Of a stretch of DNA of 64,000 bases, positions 44,645-55,527 are shown piece by piece. The notes under the pieces were generated by a model. The model did not search any database, was not told where the DNA came from, and saw nothing but the letters and a program-made list of their open reading frames with translations. Where the stretch lies: assembly GCA_029204225.1 (NCBI GenBank), contig CM055105.1, forward strand, positions 10,366,551-10,430,550, written 5' to 3'. This DNA is from Diphasiastrum complanatum. Its lineage: Eukaryota > Streptophyta > Lycopodiopsida > Lycopodiales > Lycopodiaceae. The position numbers and the translations under genes are program-made. Position 1 is the first letter of the stretch, and each line of letters opens with the position of its first letter.

Positions 44645-46226
44645 GTTCCTTGTTTCTTGTGTGATTAGATTAGTAATAATTTGCAGACTATAAAAAAAGA
44701 AAAGAAAATTGAAACGGAATTGTAGAACCATAGATGCATGAGTCCTAATAGATCTTATATCCAAAATGAGCTACCATTGGCAATAAAGGATCGAAATCAG
44801 TTTGTAGGTGTGCCATACTGATAGGCGGGACACACTATCATTGTAGTGCAGTGATAACCAAGAAGATGCCATTTGTGGCTGAGCCCGTTGTCAAGCAGGA
44901 ATCTGTGTCAACTGTGTCAAACAGAATCTCTGCTAACACAAGCGAGATATACACCTCTTTTTTTAAGTGTAAGACAAATGGATCAGTGACAAAATTGTGA
45001 AAGCCATGTTTTGTGCAAGAGACATGGTGCTTCAAACAAACGCAAAGGGATATTTCGTATTTAGATCAAACTCTTGCAATATCTTGACTCTTGATCACTT
45101 AAGACATGGGTTTCAGTGTTCGGTAAAATCACCAGTTGTAAGGCTACTTCAAATCTTTTTGATCTGGCACATAGCTGAGGGACGTATCCTGGAACGCCAG
45201 CAGTATGCCATCAGTATCATTCTGTCCGGGACACCAACAGTGTGTTGTTGGGACCATTCGGTCCATAAATTGGTTGTCGTCATATCTGTTGTGGCTTGTG
45301 GTTCAAAGTGTTTCTTGCATAAATGCGAAATAGTTGAGTCTTGGAGAACAAGATCTAACTTGTCGGTTCAATTGGTTGGCTTGCTTGGGTGGAAATTATT
45401 TGGTTATGGTTGTCCAGTCTGGCATGGTGCCAAGTTGGCTTCAAGCACTCATGACAAAGGTTTGAGTTGGTTAAGTTTGATGTAAGTTAGACGACTTACT
45501 TGGTATGGATGTTACTCGTCTGTAACAAAGCTTCAAGCTGGCTAAGTTTGATGTAAGTCAAGCGGCTTGCATAGTGCAAGGTCACTCACGTCGGGACTCC
45601 TAATTTGGCATGGCACCAGGTTGGATCTCAATGTTGGTTCCAGAACTTCAAGTTGGTTAAGTCTGATGTTTGTTGACGAGTTGGCTGCTTGTATGTCGGG
45701 TGAGTTTGGATGGCAAGTGTTAAAAGCCGGGAAGCTAAGTCGTGGTTCTTAGATCCCTTTGGAATGCCTACGCTACTCCCCTTCAAGATGCTAGATGTGC
45801 AAAATGCAAAAATAAGCTTGGTAGAGGCCAAAAATCTTGTAAATAGATAAACACACATGTGTGGAGCCTGTTCCCACATGTGAAAATAGTGTACTTGTCA
45901 TGTACCATAATCATATAGGTTGTACATATGATTTAATTCAAGTTCTAGTGGCTAAAAAGGCCAAAAACTAGTTTTCTAGACATATGACACATGGCATCAA
46001 TCTATTGATTACATGAGCTACATCCTTTGCTTAGGTGTCATATCCCATGTGTAGAGGACAGCTCACATGTGTGGAATAAGCTGAAGTAGGCAAATTTTGA
46101 CTTCTAGAAGATTTCCAAGTAGATCTCCATATAGAAGAAAAATGGACCAAAAGTGCTCAAAATAGAAGGTTTTGTCCAAGTGTCAGTTTTGCATGATGAA
46201 TCATCATATGACAAAGCACCTTCACA
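44645..46226. other. Spacer with LTR-like repeats
   Basis: A 162-codon open frame (44997-45485, +) shows no recognisable domain and overlaps repeats. About 45440-45690 holds three degenerate units with TTGGTTAAGTxTGATGT. 45601-45770 recurs at 51118-51295. From 45850 to 46230 CACATGTGTGG words recur four times. Probably LTR debris. Confidence 0.5.
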
Positions 46227-46588
46227 CATGTGGGATCATAGGGATGATCAGTACCACAAGCTCCCACTTATTGTATATATAGAGCCACATTTGGCCATAA
46301 TCAATGTGAGACTCCAATCTTGGTTTTGGAAGCAATTTTGAGTGATTCTCTCCATTTGTCTACATTTGTTTTGATTGTTTTGAGGTTCTATCAATGTGTA
46401 CTTGATTTTCAGGTTGGAGTCCGTACTCAGACAGTGTTTCACACGTGTGAAACCAGAAAGTACACCTACCTTCAATTAATGATTGTTCTTGTTAGGATTT
46501 TGTGTCTAGAATTGATCTAGATTGATCTTAATCTCAAGTAGATTGATATATCAAGTAATCTGACAACCAATCCCTCTTGAGGATCAGA
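46227..46588 (+). repeat. Repeat R1, copy 2
   Basis: Near-identical to 1-361. It ends at GAGGATCAG, 30 bases short of the other copies. Confidence 0.88.
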
Positions 46589-47092
46589 AAACCTTTTACA
46601 TGTAGTTCTCAATCTGATCTTGAGAATTTCTTGGCAGATTCTACGTGTTGAGGTCACCCTAATCCTCCCGTTTTTTTGCTAGAAACGACTGCTCTTTCCG
46701 TGAAAGCCCTTATGAAATCTGAAAAATTATTGATTTCTTCACCATGCACAAAATCAATCTCCTTTCTGTTGTCACACAAATGAACTCGATGAATTACTCA
46801 TCTTACGCTGCCAGCTCTTTTCCAACCTCTTAAGACAGAAGGTTATAATCAGCTTTCTCAATCCTGCTCTCGTCACACATAGTCCTATTGGCTCTTCAAA
46901 TTTCTGTAGACAAAAATTCGGTCGTAGCATTCAACATGCACCTCACAGCTTGCTCTGATACCACTGACATGATCTTTTCTGTATGCGGTCATGCTATCAG
47001 ACAACGTACACACAGAAGCCATGATCAAAGTTAGAGAGAAACAAGCAAATCACCTTAAACACCAACCAACATAAAGGAATTATTGTATTCAA
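46589..47092. other. Spacer, no gene recognised
   Basis: A GCTCTGATACCAC word at about 46951-46963 could be a reversed copia primer site (TGGTATCAGAGC on -). If so, a decayed - copia gag start lies to its left, but no frame supports it. Confidence 0.4.
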
Positions 47093-47914
47093 TGTCTGAA
47101 ATGGTGAACTCTTGCAACTTTGCCAAAGAGATCTCGAAGATCGAAGGAATCCTTGAAGGATGAAGAGATCTCGAAGGTCGAAGAAAGCCTGGAGGTCAAA
47201 CACGCCTCAAAGGTCGAACATGCCTCGAAGGTCGAACACGCCTCAAAGGTCGAACACGAAGCGAAGGACGAAGGTGAAGTGTTCAACATTCGTCTCTACA
47301 ACCAAATGCCTGAAGACCACAAAGTGCTGAGGATGACCTCTGGCCGAAACCGAAGATAAACAAGTTGACCTTACAATTGGCAGCTCGACGAGCGTGGAGT
47401 CTTGTACTGTCACGCTCAGCCGCCAGAAGAGACGTTGACATAGGGTAGCTAACTAATTTATTAGCTTAAACTTGTCTTGTAATTCATAGTTAAACTATCT
47501 TGTAAACTCCACGTAGTGGATATAAATGCAAGATTGATTACTATAATTATGAGACTAGAGAAGACCAGGAATAAGAAAAAATATAGAGCAAAAAGCTAGC
47601 ACATTGTTAGGATTATCAACTATGCATGAAAGTTTGCCAATGAGCATAACATAGTGACTTCTGTAAGAGGAGCGATAGGTTGTTAACGTGCGAGACACAA
47701 ATCGACTCACTCAAAGTAAAATACAAATACAAATGCTCTCTTCTATTCCATCTCTAATTGTTCGTGTCGTTTAAACTGATCTCATTTTTGAAATTCTGTG
47801 ATCTGTAGTTGTTTGCTTAGGATCTTGCAATAATTCCACAAGCTAGCCAGGTAGGCAGCATGCACACAGGAGCAGCCAGAATAATTGCCCACAAAGCAAC
47901 TTGATAAATCTACA
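47093..47914 (+). mobile_element. 5' LTR of the deleted copia element
   Basis: TGTCTGAAATGG to AATCTACA, 822 bp. A TATAAA box lies near 47519. It carries an 18-bp minisatellite (AAGGTCGAACACGCCTCA, about four units at 47190-47265) absent from the 3' LTR. Confidence 0.93.
47190..47265. repeat. 18-bp minisatellite in the 5' LTR
   Basis: Units of AAGGTCGAACACGCCTCA with single-base changes. The corresponding place in the 3' LTR (about 49580) has none. Explains most of the LTR length difference. Confidence 0.88.
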
Positions 47915-47926
47915 TGGTATCAGAGC
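47915..47926 (+). promoter_or_regulatory. Copia primer-binding site
   Basis: TGGTATCAGAGC, exact, directly after the LTR. Confidence 0.95.
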
Positions 47927-47948
47927 AAATTCTCTAAGACAACACAAT

Positions 47949-48836
47949 ATGGCTACAATGATCCATACAAGAATAACAATCAATCTTGATGGCACGAACT
48001 ACCAAATATGGAAGTTCAAAATCAAAATGCTTCTGAAGGGTGAAAGCATCTGGTCAATGACCGAACTCACAGAAGAACAGCCTCCTGAGGGAGACCCGAG
48101 GAGAGCTGAATGGATAAGAAAGGATGAGTGTGCAATGGCAATCATCATTTCATCCATAAACAAAGAGGTACTCATGCAAATTGAAGACTATGTGAGTAGC
48201 CATAAAGCGTGGGAAAGACTAAAACAGAAGTATGAAGTGAGGACTGCTGCATCGGTGATGCATCTACACAATCAGTTGCAAGGTATGCGATGGGATGACA
48301 ATCAGTTGGATCAGCATTCGAGAAGATCAGAATGATTTTCGCTCAACTTGCTCCATCTAGACAGGAGCACCAGGTCCCAACACCACAACAACTGATGTAC
48401 TTCATGAAAACTCTACCTATGTCCTATCAGCCGCTGAGAATACTCATTTTGAGCTTACCAGACATGACGTTCGAATGAGCTATCAGTCTTGTCATTGATG
48501 AGAGATTGATGAGAAATGAAGGAGAAGGAAGCAATGATCAGAAGAAGGTACTTTTCACAAAAGGAAGGAAGAAAAGCAAGAACGAACCCAGATTCGACAA
48601 GGCTGATTCAAAGACTTCGAGCAGAGAAAATGACAACCAACAAACTTGTTCCTGTGATTACTATCACAAGTTCAACTCAACAATTCCTTGCATGCACTGC
48701 AAGAAGAAAGGACATTTTGCATATGAGTGCAGATTCAACCTAAAAAAAAAAAAAAGGCTGAAAAGGCCAATGTTGCAGAGTCGTCGAAGGATGTAGATAA
48801 GTGCGATGAAGCCTTCACAATATTTGATGAGGCTTG
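47949..48836 (+). pseudogene. Copia gag of the deleted element
   Basis: ATG 22 bases after the primer site. The N-terminal half is open: INLDGTNYQIWKFKIKMLL, IWSMTELTEEQ, ECAMAIIISSINKEVLMQI and AWERLKQKYEV. A frameshift near 48320 is followed by PQQLMYFMKTLPMSYQPL and a stop near 48477. Downstream the zinc knuckle CMHCKKKGHFAYEC is perfect (CX2CX4HX4C), then a 13-base A-run near 48741. Gag could therefore be made only in pieces. Confidence 0.88.
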
Positions 48837-49524
48837 AACAAGCTATGCAGAGCAAGACTACAACGTAGTCATTAACTTAGGAGCGACTTCAAACATTACC
48901 TGCAACAAGAAAGTCTTTATCAACTACAGAGAACTTGAAAACAACATACCAACGATTCTAGGCGACGGGAGCCAACACGATGTCAAGGGCATCGAGACTC
49001 TACATCTACGAACACTGCCGAGACGGGCAGAGTTGCCAGGAGCACTCTATGTGCCCTCACTAAGAAGAGATCTCCTATCTGTATCAAAGATGGCGGATCT
49101 TGGAATTCGAGTTCTGTTCAATGGCAATGTGTGCCAGATGATTGAGATAAGAACAAACAAGTTGTTGACTATCGGGTCCAGAGAAGGTAACCTGTACCAA
49201 GCCAAGATTATTAGCAGTTTTGATAGCATACTAAATGCATCAGAAAATGAAGATCAACTCTGGCACAGAAGAATGTATCATCTGAACATGAGAAGCCTCT
49301 ATGACATGAGCAGAAAAGAGATTGTCACAGGTCTGAAGATATCCATATCCGACACCGACTTCTGTGAAGCTTGCACTTGAAAGGAGAGCTCAAGGTCCAG
49401 TACATAAAATCCGAAGACACGGTTGCAGATTTGCTCATGAAGTCACTCGACAAACCACTCTTCACAAAACAAATAAATGCAATTGGACTGGACATACACA
49501 AAGGTTGCAACGTTCAAGAGGGAG
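48837..49524 (+). pseudogene. Copia protease and pre-integrase stub joined to RNase H tail
   Basis: The protease active site is VVINLGATSNIT, where DSGAT would be expected, so the catalytic Asp is replaced by Asn. Next come GALYVPSLRRDLLSVSKMAD and the pre-integrase LWHRRMYHLN with CEAC at about 49362. Right after this the sequence jumps to the RNase H tail (VQYIKSEDTVADLLMKSLDK), deleting roughly 2.5-3 kb of a normal pol. It ends at the purine tract AAGAGGGAG (49516-49524). Confidence 0.88.
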
Positions 49525-50217
49525 TTTCTGAAATGGTGAATTCTTGCAACTTTGCTGAAGAGATCTCAAAGATTGAAGGACAAAGGTGAAGTATTCGACG
49601 TTTCGTCCCTGCAACCAAATGCCCAAAGACCACGAAGTGCTGAGGATGAACCTCTGGCTGAAATTGAAGATATACAAGTCGAGCTTACAGTTGGCAGCTC
49701 GACGAGCGTGGAGTCTGGTACTGTCACGCTCAGCCGCCAGAAGAGACGTTGACATAGGGTAGCTAACTAATTGATTAGCTTAAACTTGTCTTGTAATTCA
49801 TAGTTAAACTATCTTGTAAACTCCACGTAGTGGATATAAATGTAGGATTGATTACTACAATTATGAGACCAGAGAAGACTAGGAATAAGAAGAAATATAC
49901 AGCAAAAAGCTAGCACACTGTTAGGATTATCAGCTATGCATGAAAATCTTCCAATGAGCAGAACATAGCAACTTCTGTAAGAGGAGTAATAGGCTGCCAA
50001 CGTGCAAGACCCTAATCAACTCACTCAAAACAAAATACAAATACAAATGTTCTCTTCTATTCCATCTCTGATTGTTCGTGTCATTTAAACAGATTGAATG
50101 TCTGGAACTTTTGTGATCTGTAGTCGTTTGCTTAGGATCCTGCAATAATTTCGCAAGCTAGCACACACACAGGAGCAGCTAGAACAATTGTCCACAAAGC
50201 AACTCGATAAATCTACA
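49525..50217 (+). mobile_element. 3' LTR of the deleted copia element
   Basis: Starts TTTCTGAAATGG (TG end mutated) and ends AATCTACA, 693 bp. Matches the 5' LTR apart from the minisatellite block and scattered bases. Confidence 0.93.
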
Positions 50218-51759
50218 TTCAAAAAACACACACCAGTATGTACACAATGGTTTCTCTTTAGGGCAATCTTGCATGGCAAGGATGTTGTCGATAGGACCAA
50301 GTTCCGATGTGTGTGTCATTACGTGGCACCTGCATTACACACTGCTCCTAGCACTAAAATGTGTGTACACAGTCAAGATTAGAAAGTACTGTACCGACAT
50401 GACGGGCTTAAGCTATGTTTATAATGTTAGAATTGAAAGGTTAAGTCTGTCATGTTGGTATAGTTTTTCTAATCTTGAAAGTATTGTACTACTATTCTTT
50501 CGTAGAAAACAAGAACAAGAACATGATGCATAGAATCTTCTGGATTCTAAGGTTATCGACCGTGTTCATAGGAATAGAACTGTTGTAAACCTAGCTAGAA
50601 GTGCAAGCTTTACTCTTTGTGCCATGGGCGCCAACATTGTTTTTGGCGCTAGCAGCGCCACTGTTGCTCCAGACGCCACCGAACCCAACGCCACTCCTCG
50701 CGCCATTGCGACCAGAATCCAACCGGTGCCAGGTTCTTATGGCTCAAAAACTTTGATTGGATATCACACGATCTAGGCATGAGTAAAGGAAGCCTGAGAA
50801 TCAACCAATTCTAGAGAGATAAAATGACTTTCTAGAGAGAGATAATCCTAGAGACAGAAAAACGTGCTTTACTAACTTGGTCTAAGCACTTGTTGTGAGG
50901 GGAGGTAGCGATTCCCACCATAACTATAAGGAAATGCAGGTTGCGACTCAGGGCGAAGTCTTAGCTCCCCTTGCTGGAATGTTGTCTTGATGCCCACCTT
51001 GACATGCTAGTGCCCCGGAGACTAGGGTCAATCACACACTTGAAATGTAACCTTCTCAGATTTATTAATAAAGTGGGATTTTCCTCAAACTGACTCTGAT
51101 TAGTTTCTGGGTTTTAGTGTCTTCACATGGCACTAGGTTGGCTCTCAATGTTGGCTCAACACTTTTAAGTTGGTTAAGTCTGTTGACTTTTGTTGGTGGC
51201 TGCTTGTATGTTAAGTGAGTTCGGATGACAAGTGTTGAAAGCCGAGAAGCTAAGTCATGGTTCCTGGCTCTCCCTTTGGAATGCCTGCGCAACAGAAACC
51301 GACACCATTTTTCAAAAACCGATATCATGAGATGTTTGTGACAATTTTTATACTAGCATATAAACCCTTTCATGAGTAATAGTCTTTAGAAAATGGAAAA
51401 GCTTAAAAAAATACAGGCTTTTTTGAGGATAACTCAAAAAGGTTCCCTAGACCCCAACATTGTGAAATTCTAAAACTTATAAAGGTTCCTTGGACCCCAC
51501 AACAATGTAAAATTCCAAAGGGGATGAGGTCGAATCTCATAATTGTGCTAAGTTGTCTTATCTCAGTGGCCTTTTTTGGTTCATCAATATTAAGTGTACC
51601 ATGATGGGCTAATCACATACTTCTGCCCGGTTTGGCTGTCCAGAAAATTTTAGGCTCGGGCCGAGCCTAAATTTTTTTTATGTCAAGCATAATCAGCAGT
51701 CCGACTTTTTTTTACCAATAAAAAACTGCCATGTGGCAGGTTGATGCTTGCGGACTGAT
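50218..51759. other. Spacer upstream of the second BAHD gene
   Basis: 50624-50776 is a short GC-rich open frame of 50 codons (MGANIVFGASSATVAPDATE) with repeated GCGCCA words, unlike its surroundings. 51118-51295 repeats 45601-45770. 51055-51075 has TTATTAATAAAG, like a polyadenylation region. No larger gene. Confidence 0.45.
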
Positions 51760-51890
51760 GCGGAGCGACGCGCAGGCTGGAATGGACGTCAGATTTTTTT
51801 TGACAAAAACAGTGACATAGTGTGCTTTTTAAGGAGCCCAAAAAATGGGCAGGATACTCACAAAGAATCCATTAAGTGTAGGTCAAAGCA
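51760..51890. repeat. Promoter-proximal repeat shared by both BAHD genes, copy 2
   Basis: Homologue of 35025-35150. The hairpin arms are degenerate here (GTGACATAGTGTGC against GCAGGATACTCAC). It ends about 190 bp before the ATG. Confidence 0.72.
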
Positions 51891-51939
51891 AGTTCTTATA
51901 TGCAGGCTGCTAATAATTTCATGTCCATTGCTTATATCA

Positions 51940-51945
51940 TATAAA
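51940..51945 (+). promoter_or_regulatory. TATA box of the second BAHD gene
   Basis: TATAAA in TCATATAAACGCC, 136 bp before the ATG. Confidence 0.5.
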
Positions 51946-52080
51946 CGCCAGGGCAAGTAGATCCCATCAGGACTTAGAGTTCAATTGTGAAGAGCAAGTT
52001 CTAATTTGTAGAGAGCGAGCTCCAGTCAAAACAGGATTCCTCGGAAGTTGGGGGTTTGTTCTTGAAGATTTTTTGTCAAG

Positions 52081-53668
52081 ATGACTATTGGCACATCATA
52101 TGAACCTGGTCATGGAGGTGCCAGTGGCCAGAAACTGGAGCACAAGTTTATGCTAACCTCTGACGTGTTGCGGGGCAAAACATTTTCGAGGATCACCACA
52201 AAAGTAGTGAAGCCCATACAAAAAACCACACCTCATACTATTCCTCTTTCCAACTTAGATCATACCATTCCCTGGTTTTACAGTTTGCTCATCTTATACT
52301 ACCAAAACGAAGATCATAGGTCCTTGTCCGAATTGGTAGAAAGCCTTGAAGAGTCATTGTCCAAAATGCTGGTGGTTTTCTATCCCCTAGCCGGCAGACT
52401 GATTCAGTCTTCAAGTGTGGAGCGTCCTGAGATCCACTGCAATGATGCTGGTGCTGTTTTCACGGAAGCACTTATAGAAGCTTATCTGGAGGAGCTGAAA
52501 ATTGATGGTGGTTATTCTCCAGCGCCATTATTGAGTGGAATTGCTGCTGCGAACATTGGTGCAGGCCCTGTGCTATTCTCCCCCTCCGTCTCTGGGTTGC
52601 CAACGCTAATCATTCAGGTATATCTTCTTATTTTATACACGACAACTGGTTCTAAATAGCTAACTAGGTGTCCAATGTCAGATTGTATTTGTAGGGGCAC
52701 ATATTTTAGAAGTGTTTTGGATCGCATCGTAACGAATTGCTGTTTCTCAGGTGACGCAGTTTCTTTGCGGTGGACTCAGTGTAGCAATAAATTGGCTTCA
52801 CAAAGTCGCAGACGGCGTCTCCGGTACTCAGTTCGTATCTGCATGGGCAGAATGCTGTCGAGAAGGCGTGCTTAATTCGGCACAACAGCTAGTATTCGAT
52901 CGATCTATGTTTAAGCCAAGATCACCTCCACAAATTGATATAGACTGGGTTCGTACAGTACAAACTGGTTTTCGGTCGGGCCGAGAAGCCACGGCTGCGG
53001 GCCAATTACTGCAGCCAGCCTTCTGCATACAAAGATTTTCATCTAAGGCGTTAGAGAAGCTGAAAATGGAAACAGAGAGAGATAACGAAGGCCCGTTCAA
53101 GTTCAGCACCGGCGATTGCTTGTCAGCGCATCTCTGGAAGTGCGTGACAAGAGCTCGCTCCCTAGCCCCGGAACAGATCACGCGCCTCGTTGTCCCGGTA
53201 GAGGGAAGAAAAAAGATAATCCCACCTCTATCCCAAGGATATTTTGGAAACGTAGTATCCCCGCGGTGCATGTCGGCGACTGTGAGAGATCTGTTGAGCA
53301 AGCCACTATCATTCGCTGCTGGTCTTATCAGGAATGCAATCCAGAGCACAACAGACGAATGGTACAGGACTATGATTGACTTGGTAGAGCTACAACCACC
53401 CGCATCCGCAACCAGCACTGATCTTGCCATGGCCCCCACGGACTTGTGCATCTCATCCTGGGCGAATTTTCCTTTATATGAGATGGACTTTGGGTGGCAC
53501 AAACCTGAATTTGCTGTGAGGAATGGAGATTATTTTGACAAACACTGGCGTGGAACTTGGTATTTATTTCCAAGCCCAGCAGGCAAACATGACAGGACTG
53601 TTCTTATCAGTCTTGAAGCAAACATATTGGCCAGTTTTCTGGAAGATCCACAGTTGTACGTGCTCTGA
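52081..53668 (+). CDS. BAHD-family acyl-CoA-dependent acyltransferase, two exons
   Basis: Exon 1 is 52081-52617 (179 codons, phase 0) and exon 2 is 52751-53668, giving 484 residues, full family length with no stop or frameshift. The catalytic HxxxD is HKVAD (residues 196-200), after VTQFLCGG. DFGWHKP (425-431) replaces the usual DFGWGKP. VPVEGRKKIIPPLSQGYFGN (328-347) is the conserved acceptor-side region with PPLxxGYFGN. About 40 extra residues precede the usual N-terminal strand (TKVVKP). The start is the first ATG after the TATA box. The product is expected to be a cytosolic acyltransferase of specialised metabolism; acyl donor and acceptor cannot be inferred. It is only distantly similar to the gene at 35356 although both are on + and 15-17 kb apart. 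Confidence 0.94.
52618..52750 (+). other. Intron of the second BAHD gene
   Basis: 133 bp, starting CAG/GTATAT and ending TTTCTCAG/GTG, phase 0, AT-rich with a pyrimidine-rich end. It falls after Gln179 (LIIQ/VTQF), just before the conserved TxFxCGG. As I recall, an intron at a conserved Gln is common in BAHD genes. Confidence 0.92.
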
Positions 53669-54690
53669 AAAAAGAGAATTGGCAACTTTAATCAGCACAG
53701 CCGCCAATTAGTAAAATACCACTCTGATCATCAATTCTTGACTAGTGTCGTTATTTGTGCGACCAGACGCTCCAATGTTAGTTGCATGACAGTTGTTTGC
53801 AAAAAATCAATTGTTGTATGCTAAGATACTGTTAAGCAATCGAAGAGTGTATGTCAGAAGAATTAATCTGTTGCTGAGGTGATGTAATATAATTTCTGTA
53901 GGCAGCCTATTGCATGGTAATAATTGTTGTAGGTTGTCTTGAAACCTTGCATGAAACCTCAGTGATAATGTGCTTGTATGAAAAAAAAGGTATGAGTTTC
54001 TTGAAACCGTGTGCTATAAATCTGATTGGTTATGGCATGATTTCCACCTTTGTTCGCTATAAAATTAAAGCTTGGAACTGCCCTGATGGTTGTTGCAGAT
54101 TTCTCAGCCATTCATGCTATAAAAAAGTGCCAGTGCTATTGGCTGTTGTTTTTCATGGATTTGCACTCTCGGCTTTCACGCATGTACAACTTTTTGGCAT
54201 TGCCTTGCAAAGGCAATACTATGTGGTGAGGTGGGTCAATGGAGTTGGGTGAAAAGTTAACATCAAAGATATGTTGGTGGTGGGAGCCCAAACTTTAAAG
54301 GATTAGACTTTTGTTAAGGGCCAAATTAGCATGCATGTGTTCTCAGGCGCGAAATGTTAAGAAGGCATTAACGATCCGACTACAAAGGAATTTGCTTTTT
54401 TATGCCTGGCTGTTTTGCTAAAGAACCATTATTATTTTGCTTTATTATGCATGGGTGCTGGTGATCGCTCCATCTGTACCCATGATAGCTCTAATTTCGT
54501 TTCTGGTGATGCTCGTGATTATTGCTGGTGATCTTCGCTCCTTCGCTGCAGGTGGCTTGCATTTTGTGGTAAAGCAATTGTGATGAGGCTTGTTGCTTCA
54601 ATTCTAGTCGAGTGTTGCTTCAATACTTATGCATGGCTATTGTGTCGAAATAGGATTTTCTTTTTTATGCATGGTTGTTTTGCTAAAGAA
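53669..54690 (+). other. 3' flank of the second BAHD gene
   Basis: About 54190-54360 is the repeat shared with the 3' flank of the first BAHD gene. TGTTTTGCTAAAGAACCATTAT occurs at about 54409 and 54676. An open frame at 53914-54252 overlaps these repeats and shows no domain. No separate gene. Confidence 0.55.
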
Positions 54691-55172
54691 CCATTATTTT
54701 GTTTCATGTATACAAATAAATAAGTGGGCCCCACCACTTAAAATACTGTTGGCCAAGCCTTGCCTAGTGAGCCCCGCCACAGTACAGTAGAATAATAAGT
54801 GCAAGGCACTGGCATTCTGTGTGTATAAGCCCAGCCACCAATGAGCACAAGTAGCAAGTTGTAATTCCTAGAAATAAGATACTAGGGGCTTAAAACTCTA
54901 AAATGACATCAGAGGCCCTAAGTCAAGTTGCAAATAAAAAAGCTAAAAGGGCCCAACTTAAAACTCACATGAATCATGTGAGTGCCCTTGTGCTTTCTTA
55001 GCACCATTAGATTTAAGTTGTGTTTCTTTGAAAGGCTTGGATTAGAATCCTTGCCCCAATGAAGTGGCTAATGAGAGTAAAGGAGGCTCACCTCTAAAAT
55101 CTATAAGAGGGAGTCATTTCCTTTGTATTGCATCATTTTCCATTCTCTTCTTAAGAAAACTCTCTTGGTTTC

Positions 55173-55242
<70 letters not shown>

Positions 55243-55325
55243 CCCAAGGGTGAATGGTGCATAGCTATGGGTAGGCGCTCGAGCCCCCATAGCCCCAACC
55301 ATCCTTGGGGAACTCTCTACTCCCT

Positions 55326-55387
<62 letters not shown>

Positions 55388-55507
55388 TCTCTCCTCTCTC
55401 TACCTCTCTCTATCTCCTTTCTCTATCTCCCTTCTCTCTCTCTCTTGCTATGCAGGTGTGCACGGGTGGCTCCCTGTGAACGGACCCCTATACTACAACC
55501 GACTACA
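54691..55507 (+). mobile_element. 5' LTR of the gag-only element
   Basis: 54705-55030 matches 59432-59753 and 44308-44644. The first ~14 bases are diverged. A TATAAG box is at 55102-55107, followed by two (CT)n tracts (about 55180-55240 and 55331-55371). It ends GACTACA, two bases before the primer site. Confidence 0.83.
55180..55445. repeat. Paired (CT)n tracts downstream of the LTR TATA box
   Basis: Pure CT at 55180-55240, then CCCCCCAAGGG with CATAGCTATGG words, then CT-rich 55322-55445. Given the TATA position both should lie in the transcribed R/U5 part. Confidence 0.9.
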
Positions 55508-55509
55508 AT

Positions 55510-55527
55510 TGGCGCCGTTGCCGAGGA
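55510..55527 (+). promoter_or_regulatory. Primer-binding site, tRNA-Asp type
   Basis: TGGCGCCGTTGCCGAGGA, one change from the canonical Athila-type site. Confidence 0.93.

Larger units (their letters stand above)
47093..50217 (+). mobile_element. Internally deleted copia element with intact target-site duplication
   Basis: 5' LTR 47093-47914, exact primer site, gag, partial protease, purine tract and 3' LTR 49525-50217. The flanking five bases are TTCAA on both sides (47088-47092 and 50218-50222). Integrase core, RT and nearly all RNase H are missing, so it depends on another element for movement. 3125 bp. Confidence 0.95.

Noticed and set aside
44997-45485. 162-codon open frame as a gene
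   Set aside because: It has no recognisable domain, overlaps degenerate repeats, and its composition is like spacer.
46997-47359. Protein with repeated KVEHAS or its reverse-strand counterpart
   Set aside because: It is the 18-bp minisatellite inside a copia LTR read as protein.
52675-52875. A separate gene between the BAHD exons
   Set aside because: The GT-AG intron 52618-52750 joins the two exons in phase with the family alignment, and the other frames have no support.
53914-54252. 112-codon open frame after the second BAHD gene
   Set aside because: It overlaps the repeat shared with 36822-37060 and shows no domain.
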